This document shows, piece by piece, positions 1 to 8,746 of a stretch of DNA of 64,000 nucleotides (positions are counted from its first letter, which is position 1; every line of letters begins with the position of its first letter). A model generated the notes under the pieces. It ran no database searches and was not told the DNA's origin. It saw only the letters and a program-made list of their open reading frames with translations. The DNA comes from Clostridium_AM tanneri (lineage in GTDB: Bacteria; Bacillota; Clostridia; Clostridiales; Clostridiaceae), in NCBI RefSeq assembly GCF_033659955.1, contig NZ_JARUJP010000006.1:62001-126000 (forward strand), given 5' to 3'. The translations under genes and the position numbers were made by a program.

Positions 1-176
1 GGTTCTATCTTAGGAAGGTGGAAACTTTCTAAATTAAAGTTATTCACCTTTAAATGTTTCCAAGCAGGAACCGCTGTCTGATTTAACTTATGGTTCTTTT
101 CTTCATTTATTGAATTTAGAATTTCCGAAATATCATCATACTTATTATTTAAAGCTTCTCTCATACTAAGATTCAT
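1..176 (-). CDS. sufD: SufD, Fe-S cluster assembly protein (N-terminal part, cut by window edge)
   Basis: Translating the minus strand from the ATG at 176 gives an open frame starting MNLSMREALNNKYDD and running off the left edge, about 58 residues. The stretch with TAVPAWKHLKVNNF resembles the N-terminus of SufD, the SufB paralogue that completes the SufBC2D scaffold on which Fe-S clusters are built in the cytoplasm. It starts 12 bases after the sufB stop, so it is the third gene of the same operon. The identification rests on this short N-terminus plus the gene order sufC-sufB-sufD; the rest lies outside the window. Confidence 0.85.
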   Translation of the reverse strand, partial: MNLSMREALNNKYDDISEILNSINEEKNHKLNQTAVPAWKHLKVNNFNLESFHLPKIE

Positions 177-188
177 TTATCTCACCCC

Positions 189-1595
189 TTACCCTATAGT
201 TCCTTCTAATTCTAACTTGATTAAATTGTTCATCTCCACCGCATATTCAAGAGGAAGTTCCTTGGCTATAGGTTCTACAAATCCCCTAACTATCATTGCC
301 TTTGCTTCTTCTTCACTTAGTCCTCTGCTCATTAAGTAAAATATAGCCTCATCACTTATCCTGCCTATTTTAGCTTCATGGCCAATATCTATACTATCAT
401 TAGCAACACTTATAACCGGTACAGTATCTGATCTTGATTGGTTATCAAGCATTAAAGATTCACAAGATACTGTGGCTTTAGCATGGTGAGCATTTGGAGT
501 GGCACTTAGAAGTCCTCTGTATAAGGCAACTCCACCATTTTTAGATATAGACTTTGAATTTATGGTAGAAGTTGTATGTGGTGCTGCATGGACTACCTTA
601 GATCCAGTATCTAAGTGTTGACCTGATCCTGCAAAGGTGACTCCTGTAAATTCTGATTTAGCACCTTCTCCTCTTAAAATACTCATAGGGTAAAGCATTG
701 ACACCTTGGATCCAAAGGAACCGGATATCCACTCAATAGTTCCCTTTTTATCCACCACTGCTCTCTTTGTATTTAAGTTGTACATGTTCCTAGACCAGTT
801 TTCTATAGTGCTGTATCTAAGGGTTGCTTCTTCCTTTACAAATAACTCTACACAACCAGCATGCAGATTGTTAACATAGTATTTTGGAGCAGAGCATCCT
901 TCTATATAATGAATTCTTGCTCCCTTTTCAACTATAATTAGGGTATGTTCAAATTGTCCTGCTCCCGGAGCATTTAACCTAAAGTAAGACTGAATCGGTA
1001 TATCCACTTGAATGCCAGCAGGTACATATACAAAGGAACCTCCTGACCATACCGCGCCGTGAAGGGCTGCAAACTTATGATCACTTGGTGGTACAAGCTT
1101 CATAAAATATGGTTTTACTAATTGCTCATATTCCTTTACTGCTGTTTCCATATCCATATAAAGCACACCTTGGCTGGTTAACTCTCTGCTTACATTATGA
1201 TAAACAACTTCTGAATCGTACTGTGCGCCTACTCCTGCCAGTGACTGCTGCTCAGCCTTTGGGATTCCTAATAAATCAAAAGTTTTCTTTATATCTTTAG
1301 GAACCTCCTCCCAATCATGTTTCATATTAGTGTTAGGTCTAATATAGGTTATTATATTATCTACATCTAACTCTGTTAGATCCGGTCCCCAAGATGGCAT
1401 AGGCATACTATTATATATTTCTAAAGACTTAATTCTAAAATCTCTCATCCACTGAGGTTCATTCTTCTCATCAGATATCTGTTCTATTATTTCTCTTGTT
1501 AGTCCTTTTTCTGTCTTATAACTGTATTGAAACTCATTTTTCATATCATAAATGCTGCGTTCTATATCCTCAATGTAAGTTTTTCTCTTTTCCAA
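189..1595 (-). CDS. sufB: SufB, Fe-S cluster scaffold protein
   Basis: A 468-residue protein, the usual SufB length. SufB is the scaffold subunit of the SufBCD complex and receives sulfur and iron in the cytoplasm. Visible hallmarks are the N-terminal ISDEKNEPQWMRDFRIKSLE segment, the beta-helix core with SYFRLNAPGAGQFEHTLI, and the C-terminal block with ATVSCESLMLDNQSRSDT, whose Cys lies where SufB proteins carry a conserved sulfur-accepting Cys. The final HEAKIGRISDEAIFYLMSRG is also typical. It follows sufC by 26 bases and precedes sufD by 12, so one transcript is likely. Confidence 0.97.
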   Translation of the reverse strand: MEKRKTYIEDIERSIYDMKNEFQYSYKTEKGLTREIIEQISDEKNEPQWMRDFRIKSLEIYNSMPMPSWGPDLTELDVDNIITYIRPNTNMKHDWEEVPKDIKKTFDLLGIPKAEQQSLAGVGAQYDSEVVYHNVSRELTSQGVLYMDMETAVKEYEQLVKPYFMKLVPPSDHKFAALHGAVWSGGSFVYVPAGIQVDIPIQSYFRLNAPGAGQFEHTLIIVEKGARIHYIEGCSAPKYYVNNLHAGCVELFVKEEATLRYSTIENWSRNMYNLNTKRAVVDKKGTIEWISGSFGSKVSMLYPMSILRGEGAKSEFTGVTFAGSGQHLDTGSKVVHAAPHTTSTINSKSISKNGGVALYRGLLSATPNAHHAKATVSCESLMLDNQSRSDTVPVISVANDSIDIGHEAKIGRISDEAIFYLMSRGLSEEEAKAMIVRGFVEPIAKELPLEYAVEMNNLIKLELEGTIG

Positions 1596-1621
1596 CTTCT
1601 ACACCTCTTTTTTAAAAGTTT

Positions 1622-2356
1622 CTATAACTGCCCTCTTATTGAATCATATCCCTTTTCTTCAATCTCTTTTGCTAAAGAAATATCTCCAGTCTTTACAATT
1701 CTTCCGTCCATTAAAATATGAACATAGTCTGGTTTTAGATACTCTAACAAACGGTTGAGATGAGTTATTATAAGAATTGAATTTTCTTCGTTCTTTAATT
1801 CTCTAACACCTTCTGCTACAACTCTAACAGCATCTACATCTAATCCTGAATCTGTTTCATCTAAAATTGCAAGCTTTGGCTCAAGTAATGCCATTTGAAG
1901 TATTTCGTTCTTCTTTTTTTCTCCACCAGAAAACCCCAAATTTAAATATCTTTGAGCATAGTTTTCATCAATTTTTAAAAGTCTCATCTTTTCCTTTAGT
2001 ACTTTCCTAAACTGTATGATATTTTGAACCTTTCCTGACACTGCCCCCTTTGCTGTGCGCAGAAAATTTTCTACTGTTATTCCTGGTACTTCTTCCGGAT
2101 ATTGAAAGGATAAAAACATCCCCTTTTTTGCCCTTTCATTTACCTTTAATTCATTAATCACTTCTCCTTGAAAAATTATTTCACCCTCTGTAATTGAATA
2201 CTTTGGATGTCCCATTAATATATTTGCAAGGGTTGATTTTCCAGCACCATTAGGCCCCATGATTACATGTATCTCACCTTTTCCTATTTCTAGGTTCAAT
2301 CCTTTTAGTATTTCCTTATTTTCAACATAGGCTCTTAAGTTGTTTATCTTTAACAT
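1622..2356 (-). CDS. sufC: SufC, Fe-S assembly ATPase
   Basis: A 244-residue ABC-type ATPase, the energy subunit of the SufBCD complex. It has a Walker A motif GPNGAGKST (about residues 34-42), an ABC signature FSGGEKKKNEILQ and a Walker B followed by DETDSGLD, a combination characteristic of SufC rather than of transporter ATPases. There is no membrane segment or permease partner. The ATG is preceded by an AAGGAGAG ribosome binding site. It is the first gene of the operon, and the palindrome at 2496-2520 suggests control by an Rrf2/IscR-type repressor. Confidence 0.97.
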   Translation of the reverse strand: MLKINNLRAYVENKEILKGLNLEIGKGEIHVIMGPNGAGKSTLANILMGHPKYSITEGEIIFQGEVINELKVNERAKKGMFLSFQYPEEVPGITVENFLRTAKGAVSGKVQNIIQFRKVLKEKMRLLKIDENYAQRYLNLGFSGGEKKKNEILQMALLEPKLAILDETDSGLDVDAVRVVAEGVRELKNEENSILIITHLNRLLEYLKPDYVHILMDGRIVKTGDISLAKEIEEKGYDSIRGQL

Positions 2357-2838
2357 CTTAGTTATCTCTCCTTTATAACCGAGTATTTTACTCTGAATTC
2401 AGATTAAAAATACTTATGTATTTTCTCTTCAGTGGATAAGTAGAAAAAGTATATCCTTATTTTTATATAAAGGATTGGCGGCTATATCTCTACTTATATC
2501 CGACTATTTTAGTATGATTTATTTATATTTTACTACTAACTGTAAAAATAATCAATAATAATTGTTATTATTTGATACTTAGTTTTGTTTTATACTATAA
2601 GTGTAGAATTTAAATGTTAATTTTTGAATTTGTTACATGAAATTAATATTTATATTTCTAGACTACATAATTATATAATTTATGCTGTTATTGTACTTTA
2701 TTCATTATTACTTTATAATTATATTGGAAGGTGTTGGTTTTTTAGGATTGTTTTGTAAATAGGCGCAAATGATATATTGCCTTTAAACTAACATATTATT
2801 TTCACTTTAAAACAATAAAACTTTACAGGGGTGATACA
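2357..2838. other. Divergent intergenic region between sufC and a chemoreceptor gene
   Basis: This 482-base AT-rich spacer separates the divergent sufC and chemoreceptor genes. It holds the IscR-like palindrome at 2496-2520 and must contain both promoters. I could not fix a convincing -35/-10 pair for either gene, and found no sigma-D-like motif for the chemoreceptor. No coding potential or tRNA was seen. Confidence 0.6.
2496..2520 (-). promoter_or_regulatory. IscR/Rrf2-like operator upstream of sufC
   Basis: On the sufC strand the right half reads TAGTCGGATAT after a central AAAA, matching 10 of 11 positions of the E. coli type-1 IscR consensus half (YAGTCRRSTAT, from memory). The left half AAATCATACT is degenerate, about 6 of 10. 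The site lies about 140 bases upstream of the sufC ATG. Regulation of suf genes by Rrf2-family Fe-S sensors is established in other bacteria; applying it here is inference, and no regulator gene is visible in the window. Confidence 0.45.
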
Positions 2839-4536
2839 ATGTCAAGGAAGGTTAAAAATCTAAAAATAGCAACTATGGTTTTTTTCTTAAACTTCTTATT
2901 AATAGCTTTTATGCTAGTTATTGGTATTCAAGGGTTTTGGAATATGAAAACAATAAATAACAATATGACTTCCATGTACGATGACAATTTAATACCCATA
3001 TCAAGACTTGGCGGAATTAGAGGAAATTTTTTAAATATAAGGATTCAATTTACTAAGGCTTTTTTTCAATATGATACAACCGTTGATGCCAAGATAAAAG
3101 AATACGATGCAAATGTGCAAAAAAGAATAAAAGAGTATGAGTCTACTAATATCAAGCCTGAGGAAGCTGAACAGTTAAAGCTGTTCAAAGATAACTATTC
3201 TGAGTACATGAAAGCTTGGGAGCAGGCAAAGATTAAGCTAAGTAAGGATGAAAAGTTATCCCATGAAGATTACAAAGTCTTCTCTGATATAGGCACTAAA
3301 GGAGAGGATATTCTTGTAAAGCTAAGAGATTATAATGAAAATGCCGCTGATAAAACCAATAAAAGAAGTAACAGCATTTACTCTAACATTGTAAAACTTA
3401 TGTTGGCCACATTCCTGATATCAATTGTCATATCTTTAATAGTAAGCTATCTTATATTGCAGATTATTAAAAAATCCTCTGAAGAGATGATAACAAATTT
3501 AGAAACAGTTTCTTCCGGTAATTTCACAATAAATATAGATGTAGAAAGCACAAATGAATTTGGAATTATGAAAAAATCTCTTTCGAAAACCGTTTCCAAT
3601 ATTTCCACCATAATTAAAGCTATTGAAGAGAAATCAAAAATCATTGACACTCAATCTGAAAACTTATCTACTATATCTGAGCAAATGTCGTCATCCTCTG
3701 AAAACATAGCTTCTGCAATAGAAGATGCTGCTAGAGGTACAAGCTCTCAAACTGAAGAATTAGTAAATATAACTGCTATACTAAATGAATTCAGCGAAAA
3801 ATTAGACTCAATTGTGAAAGCAATTAAAAATGTAGATGTAAATTCTAAAGGAATTAGTTCAATGGCTAATGAGAGCAATAATAACATGAATATCCTAATT
3901 GAGTCTGTAAGTGAAGTAAGCGTAACCTTTAAAGAATTTATTGTTAAAATTTCAAGCCTTGGAGAAGATATAAACAAAATTAATGAGATTACAACCTTTA
4001 TAAATAGTATTTCCGATCAAACAAATCTACTTGCATTAAATGCTGCTATTGAAGCAGCAAGAGCTGGAGAGGCTGGAAAAGGTTTTTCCGTAGTAGCTGA
4101 GGAAATTAGAAAGCTTGCAGAACAAAGCAAGGCATCACTGGAAAACATAAATAAATTAGTAAAAGGTATTTCTGATAACTCTAATATAATACTAAATTCA
4201 ACGGATAAGATGAATAAAGAGTTAAATAATCAAATGAATATCATAGATATAACTACTAACTCCTTTAAAACAATCATAGAAGCCATCAATGCAATAATAC
4301 CTCAAATAACTCACATTAATACCTCCACCATAGCTCTTAGTGCAGACAAAAATGTAATTTTAGAAAAAATAGAATCCTCTTCCTCTATATCAGAAGAAAT
4401 ATCTGCTTCCACAGAACAAGTTTCTGCTTCTGCTGAGGAGATGAGCTGTTCTTCAGAGGAAGTTGCCTCTTCTGCACAAAAACTTAGTAAAATGACAAAA
4501 GAAATGATGGAACAAGTTAATAGATTCAAACTGTAA
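2839..4536 (+). CDS. Methyl-accepting chemotaxis protein with 4-helix-bundle sensor
   Basis: A 565-residue transmembrane chemoreceptor. A membrane segment near residues 11-32 is followed by a helical extracellular domain of the 4HB_MCP type (about 35-180), a second membrane segment (about 183-206) and a HAMP region. The long cytoplasmic coiled coil carries the signalling hairpin around DQTNLLALNAAIEAARAG. It should control the CheA kinase from the membrane; the ligand is unknown. The start has a usable GGGGTGAT ribosome binding site. No che genes are nearby, so it is a stand-alone receptor. It ends at a shared hairpin terminator with the convergent TPR gene. Confidence 0.95.
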   Translation: MSRKVKNLKIATMVFFLNFLLIAFMLVIGIQGFWNMKTINNNMTSMYDDNLIPISRLGGIRGNFLNIRIQFTKAFFQYDTTVDAKIKEYDANVQKRIKEYESTNIKPEEAEQLKLFKDNYSEYMKAWEQAKIKLSKDEKLSHEDYKVFSDIGTKGEDILVKLRDYNENAADKTNKRSNSIYSNIVKLMLATFLISIVISLIVSYLILQIIKKSSEEMITNLETVSSGNFTINIDVESTNEFGIMKKSLSKTVSNISTIIKAIEEKSKIIDTQSENLSTISEQMSSSSENIASAIEDAARGTSSQTEELVNITAILNEFSEKLDSIVKAIKNVDVNSKGISSMANESNNNMNILIESVSEVSVTFKEFIVKISSLGEDINKINEITTFINSISDQTNLLALNAAIEAARAGEAGKGFSVVAEEIRKLAEQSKASLENINKLVKGISDNSNIILNSTDKMNKELNNQMNIIDITTNSFKTIIEAINAIIPQITHINTSTIALSADKNVILEKIESSSSISEEISASTEQVSASAEEMSCSSEEVASSAQKLSKMTKEMMEQVNRFKL

Positions 4537-4585
4537 TGTTCAAAATCATGCCAAAATTAATTCTTAAAAATAATGTATTATAAAA

Positions 4586-4622
4586 TTAAGACAAGCCTAC
4601 TTTAAATAGCAGACTTGTCTTA
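4586..4622. terminator. Bidirectional hairpin terminator between convergent genes
   Basis: The arms TTAAGACAAG and CTTGTCTTAA form a stem between the convergent chemoreceptor and TPR genes. AT-rich flanks on both sides are compatible with termination in both directions. It overlaps the stop codon of the TPR gene. Confidence 0.7.
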
Positions 4623-5540
4623 ACTCTTTATTAATCTCATATATTCTTCAGTATTTTTTAAAGGATTTAACTCTTCATCTTCTTTTATATACTTCACAAA
4701 GCCAGGATATAGTTTTACAGCTTCATATAAATCCTCTATTGCTTCCTGTAATTTATCTATATGTACATAAAAACAGGCTCTATTATAATAAAGAAAACCT
4801 TCTTCTGGATTATTATAAATTCCAGCAGTAATAATCCTTATTGCACTTTCGTATTCTTTTCTTTCTTTGTAGATTATAGATAAATTTAAGTAGCTATAGG
4901 CGTACTTAGAATTTTCTGATATAGAAAGCTTGTAGAAACTTATAGCTTCATCATATCTATTTAACCTTCCTAACACCACTGCCATGTTAAATAGAGCAAG
5001 ATAATGATTGGGATCAATTTCTAAGCTGTGCTCTAGCATTTGTAGCGCTAATTGATACTGGCCTTGTTCTTCATATATAGCACTTAAATTAGTATAAGCC
5101 CAAAAATCTTTGCTATCCATATCTATAACTTTTCTGTAACAGTCAATGGCCTTTTCCTTCTGACCTATTTCATCGTAGGCTCCTGCAAGAAAAAAATAGG
5201 CTCTATTATATTTAGGATTTATTTCAATAGCTTTAAGATAATAATCTACAGCCTCTTTATATTGTTTTTTATTGTCATATATTATTGCTAGTCCGTAATA
5301 AGCCCTTTCATCCCTGGAATTAATTCTTAATACCTCTCTATACTTTTCCTTTGCAAAATCATATTGTCCTAACTCATCATAAAGCAGAGCCATGTCAATT
5401 AAAAGTTCTGTATCTTTGTTTCCATCCTTACAATTGTACGCTTTTTCATAAAAACTAAGAGCCTTATCTATTGACCTCTCACTATAAAACTTTTTAGCAA
5501 TAACTTTATAATTATCTATTTTATATTTTTCACTATTCAT
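4620..5540 (-). CDS. Tetratricopeptide repeat protein
   Basis: A 306-residue protein made almost entirely of 34-residue TPR units. Repeats such as ALLYDELGQYDFAKEKYREV, AIIYDNKKQYKEAVDYYLKA and LSAIYEEQGQYQLALQMLEH recur from about residue 10 to 290, giving about eight units. There is no signal peptide or membrane segment, so it is probably a cytoplasmic protein-protein interaction scaffold. No partner is suggested by the neighbours: the chemoreceptor is convergent and the T-box unit upstream is divergent. The specific role is unknown. Confidence 0.9.
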   Translation of the reverse strand: MNSEKYKIDNYKVIAKKFYSERSIDKALSFYEKAYNCKDGNKDTELLIDMALLYDELGQYDFAKEKYREVLRINSRDERAYYGLAIIYDNKKQYKEAVDYYLKAIEINPKYNRAYFFLAGAYDEIGQKEKAIDCYRKVIDMDSKDFWAYTNLSAIYEEQGQYQLALQMLEHSLEIDPNHYLALFNMAVVLGRLNRYDEAISFYKLSISENSKYAYSYLNLSIIYKERKEYESAIRIITAGIYNNPEEGFLYYNRACFYVHIDKLQEAIEDLYEAVKLYPGFVKYIKEDEELNPLKNTEEYMRLIKS

Positions 5541-5739
5541 ACTGCTACCCCTTATTGAATTAAGTTAACATAATTATACTTCATATTCTATTATAATAAC
5601 ATAAGTAAATATATAAATTATCAAAGTTTTAGGAGTGCAAAACGTGATGACTGTATTGAAAAGAAAGAGAAAAATTGATATAGACTAGCAGTGGTTTATT
5701 TTTCCTGGACAGCCTAACGGTTTTAATTTATAAAAGCTA

Positions 5740-5768
5740 TTGCTTTTTGTAAAATATCACTGTATAAT
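5740..5768 (+). promoter_or_regulatory. Vegetative-type promoter of the Cys T-box/transporter unit
   Basis: A -35 TTGCTT (5740-5745) and a -10 TATAAT (5763-5768) are separated by exactly 17 bases. Transcription would start near 5775, about 40 bases before the first conserved T-box bases, as expected for a T-box leader. Confidence 0.8.
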
Positions 5769-5814
5769 AAACACATGTTAAATCTGATTAGTTTAATATG
5801 AATTAAATGCAGTG

Positions 5815-6075
5815 ATCAGGAAAAGTAAACTATATGAATCATTCAGAGAGAAGCTCACTTGGTGTAAGAGCTTTATGTAGGATTATTGTTGAAGTGCCCC
5901 TGTGAGCATTAGGCCGAATCATAGTAGGCTGCTACGGGTTCTCCCGTTATAGAGATATGGTATTACTGTACCAAATTAAAGATGGGCATAAACATGCCTA
6001 ATCAGAGTGGAACCGTGGAAGTATAATCTTCTGCCTCTGTAAATTATTACAGAGGTAGAAGATTTTTTATTTTGC
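5815..6075 (+). promoter_or_regulatory. T-box riboswitch leader, predicted Cys (UGC) specifier
   Basis: The leader has the AGTA bulge strand, AGAGAG, a GGTGTAA loop in an AGCTC/GAGCT stem, the stem III hairpin ACGGGTTCTCCCGT and the T-box sequence GTGGAACCG near 6008. Stem I folds with CAGG pairing CCTG below the specifier loop and AACTAT against ATTGTT above it. This leaves GAAG-TGC-C opposite AGTA, so the specifier is TGC (5895-5897), Cys. Placing it in this register follows the known glyQ T-box layout. Uncharged tRNA-Cys would then favour readthrough of the terminator into the transporter gene. Confidence 0.85.
6026..6070 (+). terminator. T-box intrinsic terminator
   Basis: The arms ATCTTCTGCCTCTGTAA and TTACAGAGGTAGAAGAT form a strong hairpin followed by a T-run. 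The 5' arm lies just after the T-box sequence, as expected for the antiterminator/terminator switch. About 230 AT-rich bases follow before the transporter start. Confidence 0.85.
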
Positions 6076-6302
6076 AATAATAATCTTTTGCATTGTTTCT
6101 ATGGCTACTACAATTAATCTATAGCTAAGCTACTTTCGCTTCATTGCATTACAACTATGTATCAATAAAGCAAGGTTTATACATAAGCTTAATAAAATTC
6201 AGGTAAATATTAAATTACCCTGAATTAAATCTTACAATATAACACAAGCGCGCAGTGATATATTGTAATCTAAATAAAAATATATTAATAGGAGTGAAAT
6301 TT

Positions 6303-7622
6303 ATGAATCCAAATTACTTAAGTTTGTTAGTGGCAGTATTGATGTTATTATTTTTGTATTTCTTAAAAAAGAAAAATGTAAGCTTTGGAAACAGAGTGTT
6401 GATTGGTATGGTTCTTGGTGTAGTAATTGGACTAGTATTTAAGAAGAATATTCAGTCCGTACAACCAATTGGTCAAATATATGTAAGTTTAATTAAGATG
6501 TTAGTAATACCTTTAGTTGTTCCTACAATAATCTCCAGTATTACTTCTTTAGATAGTACTGAAAAATTAAAAAAGGTTGGAACTAAAACCCTTGTTTGGC
6601 TTTTATCTACTACAGCTGTAGCAGCTATTATTGGAGTTGTAGTAGCTCTTGCAATGGATCCTGGTGCTGGTATTAAATTTGCGAAGGATGCAAGTTTTAA
6701 AGCTAGAGAAATCCCTACTTTCGCAAAAGTTTTATTAGACATGGTTCCATCTAACCCTGTTTCTGACATGGCTAATGCTAAGATTATTCCTGTAATAGTA
6801 TTTTCAATAATAATAGCTGTTGCAATGACAATTGAAGGAGCTATAAATCCTGAAGTTGTTAAACCAGTTAAGAGTTTCTTTAACTCATTTTCTCGTATAA
6901 TGTTTAGAGTTACAGATATGATATTAGAAATAACTCCTTATGGCGTTCTTGGACTAATGGCTTCTGTTACTGGACAATATGGAATAGCTACCCTTCTTCC
7001 ATTAGGAAAGATGATTTTAGCGGTTTATATAGCTTGCATACTGCAGGTTGCCCTTGTACACGGAAGTTTATTAGCTTTTGTAGTTAAAGTTAATCCTATT
7101 ACTTTCTTCAAAAAAATCTATGAAGCTCAAGTAGTTGCCTTTACTACAAGAAGCAGTTACGGAACTCTACCTGTTACTATAAAATGCTTAACTCACAAAG
7201 TAAAGATATCTGATAGAGTGGCAAGCTTTGTAGCTCCAATGGGAGCTACAATGGGAATGAATGGTTGCGGTGGTTTATATCCTGCAATTGCCGCTATCTT
7301 TGTAGCAAGAGTATTTGATGTTCCTATGACAATAACTGGCTACATACTTCTAGTAGTAGTAACTACAATAGCTTCAATTGGAACTGCTGGAGTACCTGGA
7401 ACTGCTTCTATCATGGCTACAGTAGTAATGGCAGGAATGGGCCTACCTATTGAAGGTATTGCAATGCTTATGGGAGTTGACACAATAATAGACATGGCTA
7501 GAACTGCAACAAATGTAACCGGTGCATCAGTAGTATCTCTATTAGTGGCAAACTCTGAAGGTGAATTTGATAGAGAAGGCTTTAATAAAGAAGAAACAAA
7601 GGAATTCAAAGTAAGCGCATAG
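6303..7622 (+). CDS. tcyP: TcyP-like L-cystine/dicarboxylate-family (DAACS) symporter
   Basis: A 439-residue polytopic membrane protein of the dicarboxylate/amino acid:cation symporter family. Hallmarks are the LIKMLVIPLVVPTIISSI helix, the re-entrant hairpin region with AFTTRSSYGTLPVT (family version of the serine-rich motif) and GATMGMNGCGGLYPAI, and the late MGVDTIIDMARTATNVTGA motif with substrate- and cation-binding Asp and Asn. The ATG at 6303 is preferred over an upstream in-frame start because AGGAGTGAA lies just before it. The Cys T-box upstream and resemblance to the cystine transporter TcyP of Bacillus both point to cystine uptake. Glutamate or another amino acid remains possible. 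Confidence 0.8.
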   Translation: MNPNYLSLLVAVLMLLFLYFLKKKNVSFGNRVLIGMVLGVVIGLVFKKNIQSVQPIGQIYVSLIKMLVIPLVVPTIISSITSLDSTEKLKKVGTKTLVWLLSTTAVAAIIGVVVALAMDPGAGIKFAKDASFKAREIPTFAKVLLDMVPSNPVSDMANAKIIPVIVFSIIIAVAMTIEGAINPEVVKPVKSFFNSFSRIMFRVTDMILEITPYGVLGLMASVTGQYGIATLLPLGKMILAVYIACILQVALVHGSLLAFVVKVNPITFFKKIYEAQVVAFTTRSSYGTLPVTIKCLTHKVKISDRVASFVAPMGATMGMNGCGGLYPAIAAIFVARVFDVPMTITGYILLVVVTTIASIGTAGVPGTASIMATVVMAGMGLPIEGIAMLMGVDTIIDMARTATNVTGASVVSLLVANSEGEFDREGFNKEETKEFKVSA

Positions 7623-7631
7623 TAAATCTCA

Positions 7632-7670
7632 AAAGATAACTAGTTTTAAAAGCTAGTTATCTTTTTTTAT
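7632..7670 (+). terminator. Intrinsic terminator of the transporter gene
   Basis: The arms AAAGATAACTAG and CTAGTTATCTTT, with a short AT-rich loop, are followed by a T-run. The hairpin lies 10 bases after the transporter stop codon. Confidence 0.9.
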
Positions 7671-7756
7671 ACTTAAAATCAAGATTATTTTCCTTTGATT
7701 TCCATGGTTATTTACACCCCTTTAGCTAAAAATAATCTAGTAAGGAGGTGTTATCT

Positions 7757-8053
7757 ATGGCTGATAACAATAGTTGTAACAATAATAATCAACAGAATAA
7801 TAATGAACAGAACAACAATCAAAAAAATAACAACCAGCAAAACAAATCTAATGGATTAGCTCCTCATGAAATGCTAGAACTTCACGAATTAATGAATGCT
7901 GGAATCATAGGTGCAAAAAAGACCCAAGCAAGTCTGTCAATGGTTCAAGATGAAGAACTAAAAAGCTTCATGCAGGATTCTTTAAATTCTAAAAAAAGCT
8001 CACTTGAGCAAATGCAGCAATTCATAAGCAATCAAGCTAATTTACAACAATAG
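7757..8053 (+). CDS. CotF-like spore coat protein with Asn/Gln-rich N-terminus
   Basis: A 98-residue protein. Residues 1-35 are almost only Asn and Gln. The rest, LAPHEMLELHELMNAGIIGAK and the following helix, resembles the spore coat CotF family, small helical proteins of the spore coat. The ATG at 7757 is chosen because TAAGGAGGTG lies 7 bases upstream; an in-frame GTG inside that ribosome binding site is unlikely. It is followed after 12 bases by a second CotF-like gene, so the two are co-transcribed. Sporulation-specific expression is likely from the family, but no sporulation promoter was identified. Confidence 0.75.
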   Translation: MADNNSCNNNNQQNNNEQNNNQKNNNQQNKSNGLAPHEMLELHELMNAGIIGAKKTQASLSMVQDEELKSFMQDSLNSKKSSLEQMQQFISNQANLQQ

Positions 8054-8065
8054 GAGGAGATAACT

Positions 8066-8416
8066 ATGTCTTGGATAGACAACTTACTTGGAACTGATTC
8101 AGATGACCAAAATAACAGTGGCAGCCTTAATGATAAAGATATAGCATTAGATATGTTAATATCCTCTAAAATGGATATTTCTTCTCTTGCTAAAACTATA
8201 ACTGAGACAACAAATCCTCAACTAAGACAGCTGTTAAGTGCTCAGTTAACAAATTGTATAAATCAACATTTTAGGCTATCTGATATGGCTATAAATAAAC
8301 AATGGTACAATGCTTATGCAAATCCACAGCAACAGGTTCAACAAGATGTTAAAGAATTACAAAACCTATCTCAACAAAATCAACAGGATCAACAATCAAA
8401 TCAATCTCAACAATAA
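8066..8416 (+). CDS. CotF-like spore coat protein with Gln-rich C-terminus
   Basis: A 116-residue protein starting MSWIDNLLGTDSDDQNN. The middle, with DKDIALDMLISSKMDISSLA and LRQLLSAQLTNCINQHFRLSD, matches the two-helix pattern of CotF-like coat proteins. The last 30 residues are Gln-rich. AGGAGG precedes the start. It sits 12 bases after the preceding coat gene and ends at a hairpin terminator, so the two form a complete two-gene operon. The mirrored low-complexity tails (Asn at one end, Gln at the other) may help the pair interact, but this is speculation. Confidence 0.8.
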   Translation: MSWIDNLLGTDSDDQNNSGSLNDKDIALDMLISSKMDISSLAKTITETTNPQLRQLLSAQLTNCINQHFRLSDMAINKQWYNAYANPQQQVQQDVKELQNLSQQNQQDQQSNQSQQ

Positions 8417-8447
8417 GCAATAACTTCCATGTCCTATCAATTATCCA

Positions 8448-8482
8448 AAACAGCAATGGCCTTAATACCTTGCTGTTTTTCT
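8448..8482 (+). terminator. Terminator of the coat-protein operon
   Basis: AAACAGCAA and TTGCTGTTT arms, with an interior GG/CC pair, form a hairpin followed by TTTCT. It is 32 bases after the second coat gene. Confidence 0.75.
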
Positions 8483-8746
8483 AATATCTATTTTACCCTA
8501 AAAAACTCCCTTTCATTTTACTTCCTTTATTTTTAATTTCAGTATAAAAGCAGCAAGCAATTAATTTTGTGAAACTTTTACTATATAGTGAAATTATACA
8601 CTAGCATTTATTAAAGCATAATTTTTTTTCAACAGGTTAATCTATATATGAAACCTCGTCCTATAAAATAAATAATAAATTTGTTATCTAGTACTTATAG
8701 GTAAAGTTTCTTTGAAGTGAAATTTAATAAACTAGGAGGTAACACT
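8483..8746. other. Intergenic region upstream of the FMN_bind-like lipoprotein
   Basis: AT-rich spacer after the coat-operon terminator. It must hold the promoter of the lipoprotein gene, but no -35/-10 pair with proper spacing stands out. The ribosome binding site AGGAGGT is at its right end. I see no other feature. Confidence 0.5.

Noticed and set aside
5644..5688. A 14-codon frame after AGGAG (peptide start MTVLKRKRKIDID)
   Set aside because: Very short, not obviously linked to any gene, and upstream of the mapped promoter of the T-box unit; AGGAG alone is weak evidence in AT-rich DNA.
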